From: a virus | Length of the DNA stretch: 39,503 bases | Reading direction: 5' to 3' (one strand) | IMG/VR virus record: IMGVR_UViG_3300025151_000106 | Coordinates: 1-39,503 of that record | Shown here: positions 18,135 to 26,298 of the stretch, one piece after another | Layout of the letters: each line of letters starts with the position of its first letter | Position numbering within the stretch: the stretch's first letter is position 1 | Notes under the pieces: model-generated | The model's database searches: none | Told to the model about the DNA's origin: nothing | The model's input: the letters and a program-made list of their open reading frames with translations, nothing else | Position numbers and translations under genes: made by a program

Positions 18135-18534
18135 TCTACTTATAAAACATGAAGGCTTGAAGCTTGAGCCTTATCGTTGTACTTCAGATAAACTAACTAT
18201 AGGCGTAGGAAGGAATCTAGAAGACTGCGGCATCACTGAAGATGAGGCTATGTACCTGCTCAAGAATGATATAGAAAAATTTCATGAAGAACTGACTGAG
18301 AGATTTTATTTCTACAGGTATCTAGATGGGGCTAGGAAGGATGCCATGCTGAATATGGCATTCAATATGGGAGTCCCAAGGCTTGCTAACTTTGTCAATG
18401 CTCTAGACTTTATGTCTCAGAGGAAGTATGACGAAGCAGCAGATGAGTTTCTGGACTCGCGGTGGGCCAAGCAGGTAGGTAACAGGGCCATAGAAGTTGC
18501 CCAGATGATACGTACTAACAAATACCCCGACTAA
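18121..18534 (+). CDS. Endolysin, GH24 T4-type lysozyme
   Basis: 137 aa. The N-terminus IKHEGLKLEPYRCTSDKLTI then GVGRN carries the GH24 catalytic pattern E-8aa-(D/C)-5aa-T with Glu11, Cys20 and Thr26. Cys in place of Asp at the second position is a known variant. The rest (AMLNMAFNMG, FVNALDFM, DSRWAKQVGNRA) follows the T4 lysozyme C-terminal helical lobe. It cleaves the glycan strands of peptidoglycan. No signal peptide or SAR helix is present, so it needs the holin at 3936-4343 for release. It is the last rightward gene; its TAA overlaps the stop of the convergent leftward gene. Confidence 0.9.
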   Translation: MGLIDLLIKHEGLKLEPYRCTSDKLTIGVGRNLEDCGITEDEAMYLLKNDIEKFHEELTERFYFYRYLDGARKDAMLNMAFNMGVPRLANFVNALDFMSQRKYDEAADEFLDSRWAKQVGNRAIEVAQMIRTNKYPD

Positions 18535-18755
18535 ACTATAGTTGAAGTAACTGCCTGTATTTCTTTTTCTAGAGATATAGAAGCATCTTTAAACCTTTTA
18601 TTCATGAACTTATGAATAGTTTGGATTAGAGATGCTTCATATTTATTCTCAAATATATTTTCTATCTCTTCAAAAGGCAGCTCAGCAAACTCACAGTAGA
18701 TGTTACCGTCAGTCCCTAGCTGAACTGCCATAGAGACAATATTCCCTGTCTTCAC
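18531..18755 (-). CDS. Hypothetical protein, last gene of the early operon
   Basis: 74 aa, starting with GTG that overlaps the nrdB stop (GTGA). Sequence features: MAVQLGTDGNIYCEFAEL followed by an acidic helical C-terminal half (FEEIENIFENKYEASLIQTI). Not recognised. It is the final leftward gene and ends in a 4-nt overlap with the endolysin stop. Coupling to nrdB suggests expression together with RNR, but nothing in the sequence shows a link in function. Confidence 0.6.
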   Translation of the reverse strand: MKTGNIVSMAVQLGTDGNIYCEFAELPFEEIENIFENKYEASLIQTIHKFMNKRFKDASISLEKEIQAVTSTIV

Positions 18756-19714
18756 GAGAAAGTAATTCCTTCCTGATTTCCCCGAAGTCCGGCCTTCATG
18801 TAGGCGGTTGCCCTGCCTTCAAAGAAGTTCTGGTGTTCAACACCCAGTACATCATCCAACCAATCTAGCGGGTTATCTTTTACGTTGTAATTAGGCTTCA
18901 AGCCAAGCTGAAGAAGTCTACGATCTGCAATGTATTCAACATAGTCTGACATCTGTTTACGTGTTAGACCGGGGATATCTCCCATCTCAAATACTAGATC
19001 AAGAAACTTCTGTTCTAGATTTACCATGTCCCTGCATGACTGATATATTTCTTTCTTGAACTCATCAGTCCATATATCAATGTTCTCTTGTATAAACTCT
19101 CGAAAGAGCTTGGTCATAGCTTCAACATGAAGTGACTCGTCCTTGATGCTGTAGCTTACAATCTGCCCCATGCCCTTCATCTTGCCAAAGCGCGGGAAGT
19201 TAAGAAGGATTACAAAGCTTGAGAACAACTGTAGTCCCTCTGTAAAGGCACTGTAGACTGCTAGGTTCTTAGCGATAGACTTCTTGTCTGACTTAGAGAT
19301 CTTCAGATCGTTGATGTATTCATGCTTGTCTGACATCTCTTCATATTCTGCAAAGGCTTTGTACTCAACCTCTGGCATACCTACAGTATCTAGCAGCAGA
19401 CTGTAAGCGTGTTGATGTATGGACTCCATGTTGGCAAAAGAACCCATCATCATACGGGCCTCAGGCTTCTTGAAGATACGCATATATCTATCTATATACC
19501 CTGCACCTACATCTACATCTGACTGAGTAAAGAGCCTAAAGATCTGGGTCAGTAGATTCTTTTCTTGGTCTGACATTTCTTGCCAATCTTTTACATCATT
19601 ATGCAGCGGAACATCTTCAGGGAACCAGTGCATCTGATTCTGTTGGAAGTAGTAATCAAACATCCAAGGGTGATCAAAGGGTTTGTAGTAGTCGCGTGTT
19701 GATAATAGGCTCAC
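18752..19714 (-). CDS. nrdB: Ribonucleotide reductase class Ia small subunit
   Basis: 320 aa starting with GTG, chosen because AAGGAG lies 6 nt upstream and the GTGA overlaps the preceding stop. It makes the diiron-tyrosyl radical used by NrdA. Ligand set in order: Asp66 (TQSDVDV), Glu97 and His100 (ESIHQHAY), Glu159 (FTEGLQLF), Glu193 and His196 (DESLHVEAM); the radical Tyr is Tyr104. Length is slightly short of the 340-390 aa usual for the family. Reduces ribonucleotides to deoxyribonucleotides with NrdA, feeding phage DNA synthesis. Two small genes separate it from nrdA in the same operon. Confidence 0.95.
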   Translation of the reverse strand: MSLLSTRDYYKPFDHPWMFDYYFQQNQMHWFPEDVPLHNDVKDWQEMSDQEKNLLTQIFRLFTQSDVDVGAGYIDRYMRIFKKPEARMMMGSFANMESIHQHAYSLLLDTVGMPEVEYKAFAEYEEMSDKHEYINDLKISKSDKKSIAKNLAVYSAFTEGLQLFSSFVILLNFPRFGKMKGMGQIVSYSIKDESLHVEAMTKLFREFIQENIDIWTDEFKKEIYQSCRDMVNLEQKFLDLVFEMGDIPGLTRKQMSDYVEYIADRRLLQLGLKPNYNVKDNPLDWLDDVLGVEHQNFFEGRATAYMKAGLRGNQEGITFS

Positions 19715-19860
19715 TTTTTCTCCTTAGGTTTTTCTATTCTAAATTGGCAGAAAGGACACTGCCATGCTTCATGGTAAAGTTTTTTTGTTTCATCATTGCG
19801 GTCATAAAATAATATCTCAGTCATTTTACAGCCACAGTTATCACATTGTTTGTATGACAT
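19711..19860 (-). CDS. Small zinc-ribbon protein between nrdA and nrdB
   Basis: 49 aa. MSYKQCDNCGCKMTEILFYD opens the protein, and CPFC follows at residues 35-38. The CxxCxC...CxxC arrangement (Cys6, Cys9, Cys11, Cys35, Cys38) is a zinc-ribbon pattern. The ATG lies inside the end of the preceding gene (20-nt overlap) and the TGA overlaps the nrdB GTG, and the nrdB ribosome site is inside this reading frame. It could be a metal-binding accessory or a small DNA/protein-binding factor. No glutaredoxin signature is present. Confidence 0.65.
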   Translation of the reverse strand: MSYKQCDNCGCKMTEILFYDRNDETKKLYHEAWQCPFCQFRIEKPKEKK

Positions 19861-20086
19861 CGTATTTATACATAGTAGTTATCATACCAGACGGAATGAC
19901 AATCGGTGTGTTGATTACTGATTTATCTTTGTCGTAGTAGTCAGTGCATAATACAACGCAATGATCACTTTCAGCAACCAACCAACCAACAGTAGTCCTT
20001 GGTATTGGTTTAAGTTTCTTGGCCCTGCTTATGTCTACATCTTGAAAGTCTGTCCAAGCATCTTCCCACTGCACCTCTACTAGCAT
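19841..20086 (-). CDS. Conserved phage hypothetical protein
   Basis: 81 aa from the ATG at 20086 (GAAGGA just upstream, directly after the nrdA stop); a GTG at 20098 would add four residues. The pattern VQWEDAWTDFQDVDI, AKKLKPIPRTTVGWLVAES and VIPSGMITTM is of a small protein frequent in phage genomes near replication genes, function unknown. Likely a small beta-rich fold. Coupled to nrdA upstream and to the zinc-ribbon gene downstream. Confidence 0.65.
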   Translation of the reverse strand: MLVEVQWEDAWTDFQDVDISRAKKLKPIPRTTVGWLVAESDHCVVLCTDYYDKDKSVINTPIVIPSGMITTMYKYDVIQTM

Positions 20087-20087
20087 T

Positions 20088-21995
20088 CTATCCTTCACAG
20101 CTCAAACACTCCCCGTCAGAGAGGTTAATTCTAGGAATCTTTATGTTTACATTCTCAGCAGATCTTGCTGCGTCTGACCTGAGATAGTACATAGATTTCA
20201 GATTCTTAGCACCTGCCCAGTGTACATCATTGACATACTGTAGATAGGCATCGTGTGTTTCCTGATCCGCAGTAGATTTAGGAGGTACAAAGAACAGATT
20301 AACGCTCTGACTTTGGCAGATGTATTTCTGCCTGTTGGTTGCATGTTCAATAACCCATATCTGGTTGATCTCAGGAGCTGTTTTGTACACCTCCTTAACC
20401 TCTTCAGACAGCTCTTCTATATGCTGCACAGAACCATCATGGGCTGCAATATCTTTCCATACCTTTTCGCGTTGCTCTTTGGTAGGAAATACAGCCTTGA
20501 GTTCTTTCTCTAAGAATTTGTTCTTGACTCTGAACGAGCCTGAAAGAGTTTTATGGGTAAACGTGTTGGCCCTGAAAGGCTCAATGGATGGGCTAGTAAC
20601 GCCACAGATGATAGAGCTAGAGGCGTTGGGAGCTACAGCCATAAGGTGAGCATTCCTTCTACCACTGCCTAGCATATCAGGAGCTTCACCTCGCTCTTCA
20701 GCTAGTATACGTGAAGCAGCAGCAGCCCGATCTTTAATTAGAGAGAAAGATTTATGGTTGAAAGAAGCAGCATACATACTCTCAAAAGGTATGCCCTTAG
20801 ACTGTAGATAGCTATGAAAGCCCATAGCTCCTAGACCCAAAGATCTTTCACGATAAGCTGAGTAAGCAGCCTTGGAATACCCAATCTTTACAGGGTCGCA
20901 ACAGCCCTGAAACTCTTGAAAGCTCAGAGGCTTGTTTATCATATACTCATTATTCGTAGGCCATTCACCTACAGAATGATTTATAAAGTGTTGGATCACA
21001 TTATCTAGCATAGTAATCAGGTCAGGTATAAATGTATCTACCGTAGACCAATCATCAAAGTATTCTAAATTAACACTAGACAAACAACAGACAGCAGTCC
21101 GTTCTTCATTAGTAGCCAGTGTTATCTCAGAACACAAGTTGCTTTGCTTGATATCAAGTCCTAAAAGCTTCTGCTCTTCTGGTAGAGATTCATTGCATCT
21201 ATCTATGTTTACTATGTAAGGCTCACCTGTTTCTGCCCTAGTAGATATAAGCTGCCACCAGAGATCCCTAGCAGATACAGTCTTAACGGCTGTATTAGTT
21301 TTAGGATCTATAAGTCTCCAATCGTCATCACGCCTAACCGACTCCAGAAAAGCATCGGTAATATTGACACCATTATGTAAGTTTAAACATTTCCTGTTTA
21401 TATCGCCGCCTGTAGTCTTACGCATTGATATAAACTCTTCAATCTCTGGGTGAGAGATATCCATATAGGCAGCGTAGCTTCCTCTGCGGGTAACACCCTG
21501 ATTGAAAGCTAACATCTGACTATCAACTACGTGCATGAATGGGATAGAACCAGTAGATTTACTGCCGTTAGCAGTATCCACGCCGTTACTACGGATATCA
21601 CCCCAATATCCACCAATGCCTCCACCTCCACTAGCGAGCCATACGTTCTCATCATAGTGAGCAGATAGACCATGACGGGAATCAGGAACATAATTAAGAA
21701 AGCAACTGATAGGAAGGCCACGGCTTGTACCCCCGTTGCTAAGGATAGGAGTGCTAAACATAAACCAAAGTAGGCTACTATAGTCATAAAGCCGTTGTGC
21801 CAAAGCGTAGTCAGTAGTTTCATTATAAGTTGCTCCAAATATAGCTGCTCTTGCGAAAGCTTCTTGAGCATGATCTTCATCAGCCCAGAAGTATCTGTCT
21901 TTTAAAGTAGCGATTGCAAAATCGCCAAGCAGAGACTCTCTGGAATAATCTATCTTTATTCCTTTGTAGTCTTGTACGCCAATTTTAGTTGTCAT
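20088..21995 (-). CDS. nrdA: Ribonucleotide reductase class Ia large subunit
   Basis: 635 aa. Catalytic residues are all visible: Cys98 (PISCFLNYV), the NLCSE motif with Asn286, Cys288 and Glu290, the partner Cys at 303/304 (AVCCLSS), the radical-path Tyr603-Tyr604 (KSMYYLR) and the C-terminal redox pair CLSC (630-633). It is about 125 residues shorter than E. coli NrdA because no N-terminal ATP-cone is seen, so dATP feedback at that site should be absent, which is common in phage enzymes. With NrdB it supplies dNTPs. No intein or frameshift. Starts 2 nt after the preceding gene. Confidence 0.95.
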   Translation of the reverse strand: MTTKIGVQDYKGIKIDYSRESLLGDFAIATLKDRYFWADEDHAQEAFARAAIFGATYNETTDYALAQRLYDYSSLLWFMFSTPILSNGGTSRGLPISCFLNYVPDSRHGLSAHYDENVWLASGGGGIGGYWGDIRSNGVDTANGSKSTGSIPFMHVVDSQMLAFNQGVTRRGSYAAYMDISHPEIEEFISMRKTTGGDINRKCLNLHNGVNITDAFLESVRRDDDWRLIDPKTNTAVKTVSARDLWWQLISTRAETGEPYIVNIDRCNESLPEEQKLLGLDIKQSNLCSEITLATNEERTAVCCLSSVNLEYFDDWSTVDTFIPDLITMLDNVIQHFINHSVGEWPTNNEYMINKPLSFQEFQGCCDPVKIGYSKAAYSAYRERSLGLGAMGFHSYLQSKGIPFESMYAASFNHKSFSLIKDRAAAASRILAEERGEAPDMLGSGRRNAHLMAVAPNASSSIICGVTSPSIEPFRANTFTHKTLSGSFRVKNKFLEKELKAVFPTKEQREKVWKDIAAHDGSVQHIEELSEEVKEVYKTAPEINQIWVIEHATNRQKYICQSQSVNLFFVPPKSTADQETHDAYLQYVNDVHWAGAKNLKSMYYLRSDAARSAENVNIKIPRINLSDGECLSCEG

Positions 21996-21996
21996 T

Positions 21997-22263
21997 CTAA
22001 TGATCCTTTAAATGATCTAGGTAAGGTTCCTCTTTTACCTTACATCCAGTTTTTTCTATATACTTTATAAGTCTATCTTCGTACCAGTTAGCCTTATACA
22101 AATCTTCTACGCCATTCTTGTAGCGGAAACGCCACCTATACTTCAGGCTGTTGCCGCGCAAGTAGCCTATAAACTCTTCTGTTGTAAGCATACTCTCAAT
22201 GGCTTCAATACACTCCACACCACCTTTGTTGTAGTGAGGAGGGCTGTTTACATTATCAGTCAT
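21997..22263 (-). CDS. DUF3310 protein
   Basis: 88 aa. NSPPHYNKGGVECIEAIESM followed by a Tyr/Lys-rich region (LRGNSLKYRWRFRYKNG) is the DUF3310 signature, sometimes called phage nucleotide-kinase-like although no P-loop is present here. The function is unproven. Its 5' end overlaps the endonuclease gene by 4 nt and its stop is adjacent to the nrdA ATG, so it is part of the DNA-metabolism cluster. Confidence 0.8.
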   Translation of the reverse strand: MTDNVNSPPHYNKGGVECIEAIESMLTTEEFIGYLRGNSLKYRWRFRYKNGVEDLYKANWYEDRLIKYIEKTGCKVKEEPYLDHLKDH

Positions 22264-22772
22264 TCTTGCTCCTTATCTATATCAAAATACTCTTCTTTAA
22301 ATTCCTCGCTGTCACGGTACTCCATGTCTACCCAATCATCTGGAATACTTTCTTCACTGTACCACTCAAACCCATTAGCACCGGCCCATTCACCGTGGCT
22401 TCTCTTTGTACCATCCTTACGCCGTTTGGCCTGAGGCATCGGGGCATTGGGATCTGCAAATAGAAACACTAGCTCTACGTTTGGAGGAAGCATCTTCTTT
22501 ATCCAAATGTATTTGCTGTACTCTGAGTAGTCCCAGAAGCGGCCTTTAGCTTCAATGAGATAAGTCTTACGGCCTATCTTCTTACTAAAGTCTGGGTGAT
22601 AGACATGATTAACTACATAAGGAATCTTTCTGTCATGATGCTTCCATTTCTTTAACAGCCCATGATGCAGATTATATTCCCATATGGAATCATAATTAGT
22701 AGGTACGTCCTTTTCTACAGGACGTTTAACTCTACGTTTCCTGTATCCCTTCCTGACCTTTGCTTTCTTCAA
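22260..22772 (-). CDS. Endonuclease I / Holliday-junction resolvase, T7 gp3-like
   Basis: 170 aa with a TTG start overlapping the previous stop (TTGA). The core YHPDFSKKIGRKTYLIEAKG contains the PD...ExK nuclease triad (Asp, Glu, Lys) exactly as in T7 endonuclease I; an upstream helix with Glu32 (SIWEYNLHHGLLKKW) supplies the fourth acidic residue. The segment HGEWAGANGFEW...IPDDW lines up with the T7 C-terminus. It resolves branched DNA and degrades host DNA. The very basic N-terminus (KKAKVRKGYRKRRVKRP) and Lys/Arg-rich insert are extra compared with T7. Confidence 0.9.
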   Translation of the reverse strand: MKKAKVRKGYRKRRVKRPVEKDVPTNYDSIWEYNLHHGLLKKWKHHDRKIPYVVNHVYHPDFSKKIGRKTYLIEAKGRFWDYSEYSKYIWIKKMLPPNVELVFLFADPNAPMPQAKRRKDGTKRSHGEWAGANGFEWYSEESIPDDWVDMEYRDSEEFKEEYFDIDKEQE

Positions 22773-22939
22773 TGTACTGTACTCTCAAGTCTAAAAGCTA
22801 ACTCATAGTCTGCAAGATCACAGAGTCTTTCAATTACAGAGTCTGGGACTTCAGAAATGTCAGCATTCTTAGATAACAAGAAAGCACTCGTAGCAACAAT
22901 CAAATGCGCTAGATCAACACTATCCAGATTTTCTACCAT
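22769..22939 (-). CDS. Small acidic hypothetical protein
   Basis: 56 aa (NLDSVDLAHLIVATSAFLL, then an acidic helix VPDSVIERLCDLADYELAFR). It begins inside the end of the preceding gene (20-nt overlap) and its TGA overlaps the TTG of the endonuclease gene, a spacing that only makes sense if it is translated. No motif recognised. Too short to be picked by usual length cut-offs. Confidence 0.55.
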   Translation of the reverse strand: MVENLDSVDLAHLIVATSAFLLSKNADISEVPDSVIERLCDLADYELAFRLESTVH

Positions 22940-23168
22940 TTATATTATCCACGCCAGATGCTTTGACCTGCTTGATGAACCACCTATAGGTATTCGGCAT
23001 TAAACGCATCTGTCCTTCGTTCATGATATGGGTCTGTGTTGGCATAAGATCCATAAAATTATCTTTGTTTATTTTCTTTGCTTCTTCTTCGCTGACCAAA
23101 GTTTTAAGCCAACCAAAGGCTAGGTCTTTAGCAAGCCGCCTAGCAAGTTTACTTTTTCTACCGTTCAT
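22920..23168 (-). CDS. Small basic hypothetical protein
   Basis: 82 aa. Basic N-terminus (NGRKSKLARRLAKDLAFGW) with later MRLMPNTYRWFIKQ; the C-terminus ends INGRKSG, echoing the start. Not recognised, although similar short proteins occur next to the exonuclease gene in marine phages. Its start overlaps the exonuclease stop by 4 nt. Confidence 0.65.
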   Translation of the reverse strand: MNGRKSKLARRLAKDLAFGWLKTLVSEEEAKKINKDNFMDLMPTQTHIMNEGQMRLMPNTYRWFIKQVKASGVDNINGRKSG

Positions 23169-24019
23169 AGTATCTCTTCTACGTTAGGCTCTTTGACAAC
23201 CTTGGTGAAATAAGTAACACCCTTGGCATATCTAAATCCTCTAAGCCCCACACCATCATTAGCATCAGCATGACATACAAACTTATGTGGGCAGTATGAA
23301 CATCCACGATTGAGTTTCATGTTTCCTTTAGTTCCTTCAGGTACATCATCATAACATTTGGCAGGAGGCTTATCAGCTTTTAGTGTTCTTTTGAGAGAGG
23401 TTATACGCTTCTTTGTATCTATCTTTTCAAACTCATCAGGGGCATAGAATACTAACTCGCCTGTCTCTTTGTTGATGGTGAGGAAGCCTCCATGCTCACT
23501 ACTCTCAGCCTGCTCATAGCCAGACAGTTGAGCTATATAACCAAAAGGATCGTCATCAGCCAGAGTACCATACTTAAACTTTTTGAAGGCGTATGATGAT
23601 GCAGTCTTAACATCAACTACCTCACCATCTATCTTACAGTCTATATGGCCTTTGACCCCATTAACTGTTACTTCTTTCTGTTCATCTGTTACGTTATGGC
23701 CTGACATTCTAGCCAACATAAGCACCACTTCTTCAAGAATATGTCCGTAAAGAAACTTAATCATTGTGCTAGGAGCAACAGCAGAAGAACCCTCTGCCCT
23801 GTTATCATACCAGAGCTGACGGGCAGGTTTACCTACGTTAGACATCCTGAGAGTGAAGGCTGAATCTCTAGCTGTAGGGATGGCCCAGTGGCGTAATATG
23901 TTTTTCATATCCTCGCCAAACTTATCTATCTCTTCTTCAGATAGATCTAAAGCCTCTCCTTCGCATAGAGGCTTCAAGTTTTGATATATATCTTCTACTA
24001 TATTTTGTAGTGATTTCAT
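23165..24019 (-). CDS. PD-(D/E)XK exonuclease with C-terminal Cys cluster
   Basis: 284 aa. GHIDCKIDGEVVDVKTAS at about 124-141 carries the Asp127...Asp136-x-Lys138 nuclease motif, with GHILEE (92-97) as the upstream acidic helix. The C-terminal NRGCSYCPHKFVCHADAND and an earlier Cys in KCYDDVP give four cysteines, the layout of the RecB/Cas4-type family in which they may bind an iron-sulphur cluster. It likely acts as the phage 5'-3' exonuclease in recombination and host DNA breakdown, taking the place of T7 gp6. It overlaps both neighbours by 4 nt. Confidence 0.8.
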   Translation of the reverse strand: MKSLQNIVEDIYQNLKPLCEGEALDLSEEEIDKFGEDMKNILRHWAIPTARDSAFTLRMSNVGKPARQLWYDNRAEGSSAVAPSTMIKFLYGHILEEVVLMLARMSGHNVTDEQKEVTVNGVKGHIDCKIDGEVVDVKTASSYAFKKFKYGTLADDDPFGYIAQLSGYEQAESSEHGGFLTINKETGELVFYAPDEFEKIDTKKRITSLKRTLKADKPPAKCYDDVPEGTKGNMKLNRGCSYCPHKFVCHADANDGVGLRGFRYAKGVTYFTKVVKEPNVEEIL

Positions 24020-24294
24020 TTTCTATGCCTGACAAAGCGACATTTACGTGTCTCTGAGTTGTAGTGTAAATACTGTACGCCTAGTTCTTTTTGTGCTTCT
24101 GTTTTTGCTGATAGCCTAGCGTCTTTATAAGACTTAACATCTATCAGTGTTACCTTTCCTTCAGGTGAGAGAGCAACAATGTCAACTGGGCCTGTGCAGC
24201 CGCAGTTTTTAAAGACATGATAGCCGTTATCCCACAACCAAGTGATAGCATAATGCTCTGCTAGATCACCTACTCTACTTGGATCATGTTTCAT
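24016..24294 (-). CDS. Small PD-(D/E)XK nuclease-like protein
   Basis: 92 aa. DLAEHYAITWLWDNGYHVFK, then GPVDIVALSPEGKVTLIDVK, gives Glu13, Asp38 and Asp52-x-Lys54: the compact Holliday-junction-resolvase or restriction-like nuclease fold with GP-D and DVK. It may act as a resolvase or nicking enzyme. It lies between the wHTH-like protein and the exonuclease with 4-nt overlaps, which suggests balanced synthesis of the nuclease set. Confidence 0.75.
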   Translation of the reverse strand: MKHDPSRVGDLAEHYAITWLWDNGYHVFKNCGCTGPVDIVALSPEGKVTLIDVKSYKDARLSAKTEAQKELGVQYLHYNSETRKCRFVRHRK

Positions 24295-24566
24295 AATACT
24301 AACCTGTATTTATAAAGTGTTCCCTTGATATGCTTTCTCTCTACTGTGTAGCTACCAAATTTAGGCATCCGTAAGTTTCTCATACAGGCAGAAGCTCCTG
24401 AACCTGTCATTCCTACTTTCTTAGCCAGAGTTTCTAAAGTCATCCACTTTCCATCTTTCATAGCGTCATATATTTTTTGATGACTTCCTTTTAATTCGTT
24501 GCCTTCTATATCATAAGCTTTAGGAAACATCTCTATTTGACTATTTAAATCATCAGTGTGTTTCAC
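24291..24566 (-). CDS. Winged-helix DNA-binding-like protein
   Basis: 91 aa. The C-terminal 65 residues (SHQKIYDAMKDGKWMTLETL followed by AKKVGMTGSGASACMRNLRM) have the helix-turn-helix spacing of a winged-helix domain, ending in a beta wing (YTVERKHIKGTLYKYRLVL). Known members of this type occur beside phage DNA polymerase genes. It overlaps the polymerase stop by 14 nt. A regulator of early transcription or a replication accessory are both possible; nothing decides between them. Confidence 0.65.
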   Translation of the reverse strand: MKHTDDLNSQIEMFPKAYDIEGNELKGSHQKIYDAMKDGKWMTLETLAKKVGMTGSGASACMRNLRMPKFGSYTVERKHIKGTLYKYRLVL

Positions 24567-26298
24567 TCCAGTTTGCTCCTATTTTATATTCACCATCTAG
24601 AGGACAGTTGAGTCCAAGATCTATACCTGCTTGTATAATAGACTCAACACCTGCCTTGCCTACTTCTTTAGCATACTGCTCTGGTACTTCTACTTGCCAT
24701 TCATCATGAACATTACCAACAACAACAGCACCGTACTGCTGTATCTTCTCATGAAACAGAATCAGTCCCTGCTTCATAACAATAGCACCACCACCCTGTA
24801 GCAGAGCGTTTAGTGCGCTGTGTTGTGATCTAACTTTTATCTTCCTACCATCTAATCCTTTGAGGAATCCTTTGGATGCAGCTCTTGATACTTTAGCGAT
24901 AAGAGTTCTAAATGATGGGAGATTATTGAGGAAAGTATCTCTAAGTCGTTTACCATCTTTTTTGCTTCCTCCAACCACTGTCCCAATCTTTTCATCTCCT
25001 GCTCCGTATATGAGTGCATAGATGAATGTCTTTGCCTGATTTCTTGATTCAAGTCCTGCAAGTCTTTGGTTAGCTGTATGTATGTCTCCGTTGAGAATTT
25101 CATCTATAAAGCCTTCATCATTCATGTAATGAGCCAACATCCTTAGCTCAAGACCACTAGCATCAATACCTACTAGCTTGTGTTTAGGAGGAACTACCCA
25201 ACAGGCTCTGCATTCCTTACCGTAAGGAGCGGAACAGTTAGGAACTTGAGCCATGTTGGGGTTCCTGTGAGTCATTCTACCAGTAACAGTACCATTATGG
25301 TTAACAAATCCATGCACTCTGCCATCCTTGCCTAGCTCCTTGAACCATGAATTTATCTGAGATATCCGCTTCTGTAACATCAGATATCTACCTATCAATG
25401 CTGCTTCTGGTATTCCTTTTACATTAGATAATATCTTCTCATCAACCATTGGCTGACCAGTAGGAGTAAACTTCTTTGGCTTCCAACCAAACTCCTGTAG
25501 ATATTCTCCGATCTGTTTACGTGAGCCAAGATTAAACTCTATTCTTTTCTCACGAATGATAGATCCTTTACGACATATTTCTTTATAATCATCGTCAGTA
25601 AGCCTTACGCCTTTGCCCTGTAAGGTTTCACCCATCTTGGATACCTTACCCGTCTTGGTCTGACGTTTGAATATTTCAATCTTTTCTATCTTAGGCTTGA
25701 ACCGCTTCTTAACTTCATCAGTTACCAACTCTACTTCTTCAGTCAGCTCTGCCAATAAAAGGGAGGCGGCTCTCTGATCAAACAGAAACCCATGCTCTTC
25801 CTGTTCCTTCAAGATGTTAGCTACTTTGTTCTCTATATCTATAGACTGCTTAGAGAAACCCGCAGCTTCCTTGCGTAATTCAAAATAAACTTTCTTATTA
25901 AGAATAACATCACTGGTACATCTAGCCATCATCTCAGGGCTATAGGCTGTAAAGTCATCGTAGCCACTCTTAGAGAAGCCTACTGATTCACCCCATTGCT
26001 TGAGACTATGGCCTCCTTCACGAACTGGATTGAACAATCTGGAAATGATCAGAGTATCTACCAACTTCTTATCTGATAGATCTACGCCGCACATTCTGTA
26101 TATCCAAGGTATATCATAGTTAATGATATTATGACCGATAAGCTTATCAGCCTGTTGTAATAGCTTAACTCCTTCATCTATTTGGTCAGGGCCAAACTCA
26201 TAAACAGCAGAGCTATCTAAATCTACAGCAGAGATACACCAGATAACACTAACATCTGTTACTCCATCTGTCTCAATATCAAAAACTAATGATTTCAT
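24553..26298 (-). CDS. DNA polymerase, family A with 3'-5' exonuclease
   Basis: 581 aa. Exonuclease: DIET (Asp7, Glu9), HNIINYDIPW, and the YSPEMMARCTSDVI segment. Polymerase motif A is GIDASGLELRM (about 375), motif B is RNQAKTFIYALIYGAG (about 420), and motif C is VHDEW (about 531). The residue equivalent to E. coli Pol I Phe762 is Tyr, which lowers discrimination against ddNTPs and is associated with virulent phages. It is about 120 aa shorter than T7 gp5; the thioredoxin-binding loop of T7 is not obvious. Replicates phage DNA with the helicase upstream. Confidence 0.93.
   Translation of the reverse strand: MKSLVFDIETDGVTDVSVIWCISAVDLDSSAVYEFGPDQIDEGVKLLQQADKLIGHNIINYDIPWIYRMCGVDLSDKKLVDTLIISRLFNPVREGGHSLKQWGESVGFSKSGYDDFTAYSPEMMARCTSDVILNKKVYFELRKEAAGFSKQSIDIENKVANILKEQEEHGFLFDQRAASLLLAELTEEVELVTDEVKKRFKPKIEKIEIFKRQTKTGKVSKMGETLQGKGVRLTDDDYKEICRKGSIIREKRIEFNLGSRKQIGEYLQEFGWKPKKFTPTGQPMVDEKILSNVKGIPEAALIGRYLMLQKRISQINSWFKELGKDGRVHGFVNHNGTVTGRMTHRNPNMAQVPNCSAPYGKECRACWVVPPKHKLVGIDASGLELRMLAHYMNDEGFIDEILNGDIHTANQRLAGLESRNQAKTFIYALIYGAGDEKIGTVVGGSKKDGKRLRDTFLNNLPSFRTLIAKVSRAASKGFLKGLDGRKIKVRSQHSALNALLQGGGAIVMKQGLILFHEKIQQYGAVVVGNVHDEWQVEVPEQYAKEVGKAGVESIIQAGIDLGLNCPLDGEYKIGANWSETH

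Noticed and set aside
18535-18544. AACTATAGTT as a bidirectional terminator
   Set aside because: Five-base arms without a loop or U-run cannot form a working terminator.
24852-25103. 83-aa minus-strand frame within the polymerase gene
   Set aside because: Lies wholly inside the polymerase gene in another frame, with no ribosome site; shadow of a real gene.
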